Of a DNA stretch of 61,283 bases, positions 60,482 through 61,283 are shown piece by piece. The notes under the pieces are model-generated. The model worked only from the letters and a program-made list of their open reading frames with translations, did no database searches and was not told where the DNA came from. This DNA is from BQJD01 sp964350265 (GTDB lineage: Bacteria > Pseudomonadota > Gammaproteobacteria > Arenicellales > CAJQKF01). Both the position numbers and the translations under genes were made by a program. The stretch spans positions 1 to 61,283 of the forward strand of contig CAYGJZ010000012.1 of the NCBI GenBank assembly GCA_964350265.1, in the 5' to 3' direction. Numbering within the stretch: position 1 is the stretch's first letter; every line of letters begins with the position of its first letter.

Positions 60482-60805
60482 TCAACTGCTTTCGCTGCTC
60501 TCCCGCTCGACCGGCACGGTCTGGTTTACCCGCTCGCGCAGGGACCGTCCCGGCTTGAAGTGTGGCACGTACTTTTCCGGCACGGTGACCGCCGCCCCGG
60601 TCTTGGGGTTCCTTCCCACCCGGGGCGCACGGTAGCGCAGGGATATGCTGCCGAAGCCGCGAATCTCGATCCGTCGACCGGAAATCAGTGCGCCGCTCAT
60701 CTTCTCGAGCAGCGTGTTCACCGAGAACTCCACGTCCCTGTGGGCGAGGTGCGTCTGCTCCTCGGCCAGCGCCTCGATGAGCTCTGACTTGGTCACCGTA
60801 TTCAT
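60482..60805 (-). CDS. ihfB: Integration host factor subunit beta
   Basis: 107 aa. TKSELIEALAEEQTHLAHRD, VNTLLEKMSGALISGRRIEI, RGFGSISLRYRAPRVGRNPK with the DNA-bending arm, and FKPGRSLRERVN. About 13 residues longer at the C-terminus than E. coli IhfB. Partners with IhfA to bend DNA at promoters and recombination sites. Follows rpsA as in most relatives; AAGGAG lies 13 nt before ATG. Confidence 0.97.
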   Translation of the reverse strand: MNTVTKSELIEALAEEQTHLAHRDVEFSVNTLLEKMSGALISGRRIEIRGFGSISLRYRAPRVGRNPKTGAAVTVPEKYVPHFKPGRSLRERVNQTVPVERESSESS

Positions 60806-60858
60806 GGTCGCGGCGTCGCTCCTTCAGTCCGGCAGCACACGGCACATGGGCGCCGGGC

Positions 60859-61283
60859 CTAGGAGGACTGCTTGGACAGTTCTTCCTTGAGCTTGTCGGC
60901 GAGGGTGGAACTTCCCGTGGTGGTGCGCTTGCCGAACTCCTGCATGGCCTGCTCCTGCATCTCGATTTCCAGCGCCTTCACGGACAGGGAAATCTTGCGG
61001 TTCTTGCGCTCGATGCTGGTGATCTTGGCCTCCACGTCCTGGCCGTCGGACAACACCTGGCGGGCGTCCTCGACATGGTCGCGGGACAGCTCGGTGGCAC
61101 GCAGGTAGCCTTCGATGCCGTCGGCCAGCTTGACCACCGCACCCTTGGCGTCGAGCTCGACGACGGTGCCGCGAACCACGTTGCCCTTGCCGTTCTCGCT
61201 GACGAAGGCGGCGAACGGATCGTTCAGCGCCTGCTTGATGCCCAGCGAGATGCGCTCGCGCTCCGGGTCCACCGACAGCACCA
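60859..61283 (-). CDS. rpsA: 30S ribosomal protein S1, C-terminal part
   Basis: The last 140 codons only; the gene continues beyond the right edge. The end of one S1 repeat (VDPERERISLGIKQALNDPF) is followed by the final S1/OB repeat (GNVVRGTVVELDAKGAVVKL, GIEGYLRATELSRDHVED, NRKISLSVKALEIEMQEQ) and a charged C-terminal tail. Binds mRNA on the 30S subunit. Upstream of ihfB, the standard gammaproteobacterial order. Confidence 0.97.
   Translation of the reverse strand, partial: VLSVDPERERISLGIKQALNDPFAAFVSENGKGNVVRGTVVELDAKGAVVKLADGIEGYLRATELSRDHVEDARQVLSDGQDVEAKITSIERKNRKISLSVKALEIEMQEQAMQEFGKRTTTGSSTLADKLKEELSKQSS

Noticed and set aside
1..61283. CRISPR arrays, insertion sequences, prophage genes, rRNA
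   Set aside because: No regularly spaced repeats, transposase or integrase motifs, or rRNA signatures were seen on either strand.

Overview
This is a high-GC chromosome segment whose housekeeping genes (rpsA-ihfB-lapA-lapB, hldD, rfaH, lolA, csiV, mfd, ispDF) mark a Gammaproteobacterium. The dense -1/-4 gene overlaps, frequent GTG/TTG starts and very GC-rich third positions fit an Ectothiorhodospiraceae/Chromatiales-like lineage, but nothing here fixes the genus. It is a draft scaffold with two 100-N gaps (21593-21692 and 23056-23155). The first is almost certainly spurious, because the same 55 bases flank both sides.

Layout. (A) 1-13376, minus strand: a polysaccharide operon read right to left. 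It starts with a MarR-type EPS regulator (13162) and continues through ABC exporter wzm/wzt, six glycosyltransferases, one sugar SDR and five methyltransferases, the last cut by the window edge. (B) 13377-22886, minus strand: the envelope export module. It holds an exported protein of unknown function, an outer-membrane beta-barrel, wza, wzc, a small membrane-anchored protein, an O-antigen-ligase-type protein and a beta-CASP RNase-like hydrolase. (C) 23262-35241: housekeeping genes serS-crcB-lolA-ftsK (minus), trxB-smr (plus), ispD-ispF (minus), mfd-csiV (plus). (D) 35238-58352, minus strand: a second glycan (O-antigen type) locus with ugd, heptose genes, rfaH, gmd, rfbB, rfbA, wzm/wzt, glycosyltransferases, a wecA-like initiator, a wbpM-like dehydratase, manC and a purine phosphorylase. 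(E) 58507-61283, minus strand: comEA, lapB, lapA, ihfB and the 3' end of rpsA.

How the parts fit. Locus D makes activated sugars (GDP-mannose, GDP-4-keto-6-deoxymannose, dTDP-4-keto-6-deoxyglucose, UDP-glucuronate, heptose) and assembles and exports a lipid-linked glycan through an ABC transporter. Locus B/A looks like a second exopolysaccharide system combining Wza/Wzc with an ABC exporter. The clearest regulatory link is between D and A. D encodes an RfaH antiterminator, and the 5' leader of operon A carries an exact copy of the 12-base ops core (13190-13201, minus) that RfaH recognises in E. coli. A 15-bp palindrome at the predicted start site of the same promoter is a likely operator for the MarR-type regulator it drives.

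Most unusual items: the exported protein at 21720-22886, with two aligned ParB/sulfiredoxin-like repeats; the ops leader; the beta-CASP nuclease-like gene coupled to an O-antigen ligase; and a glycosyltransferase-SDR fusion at 40341-42107.
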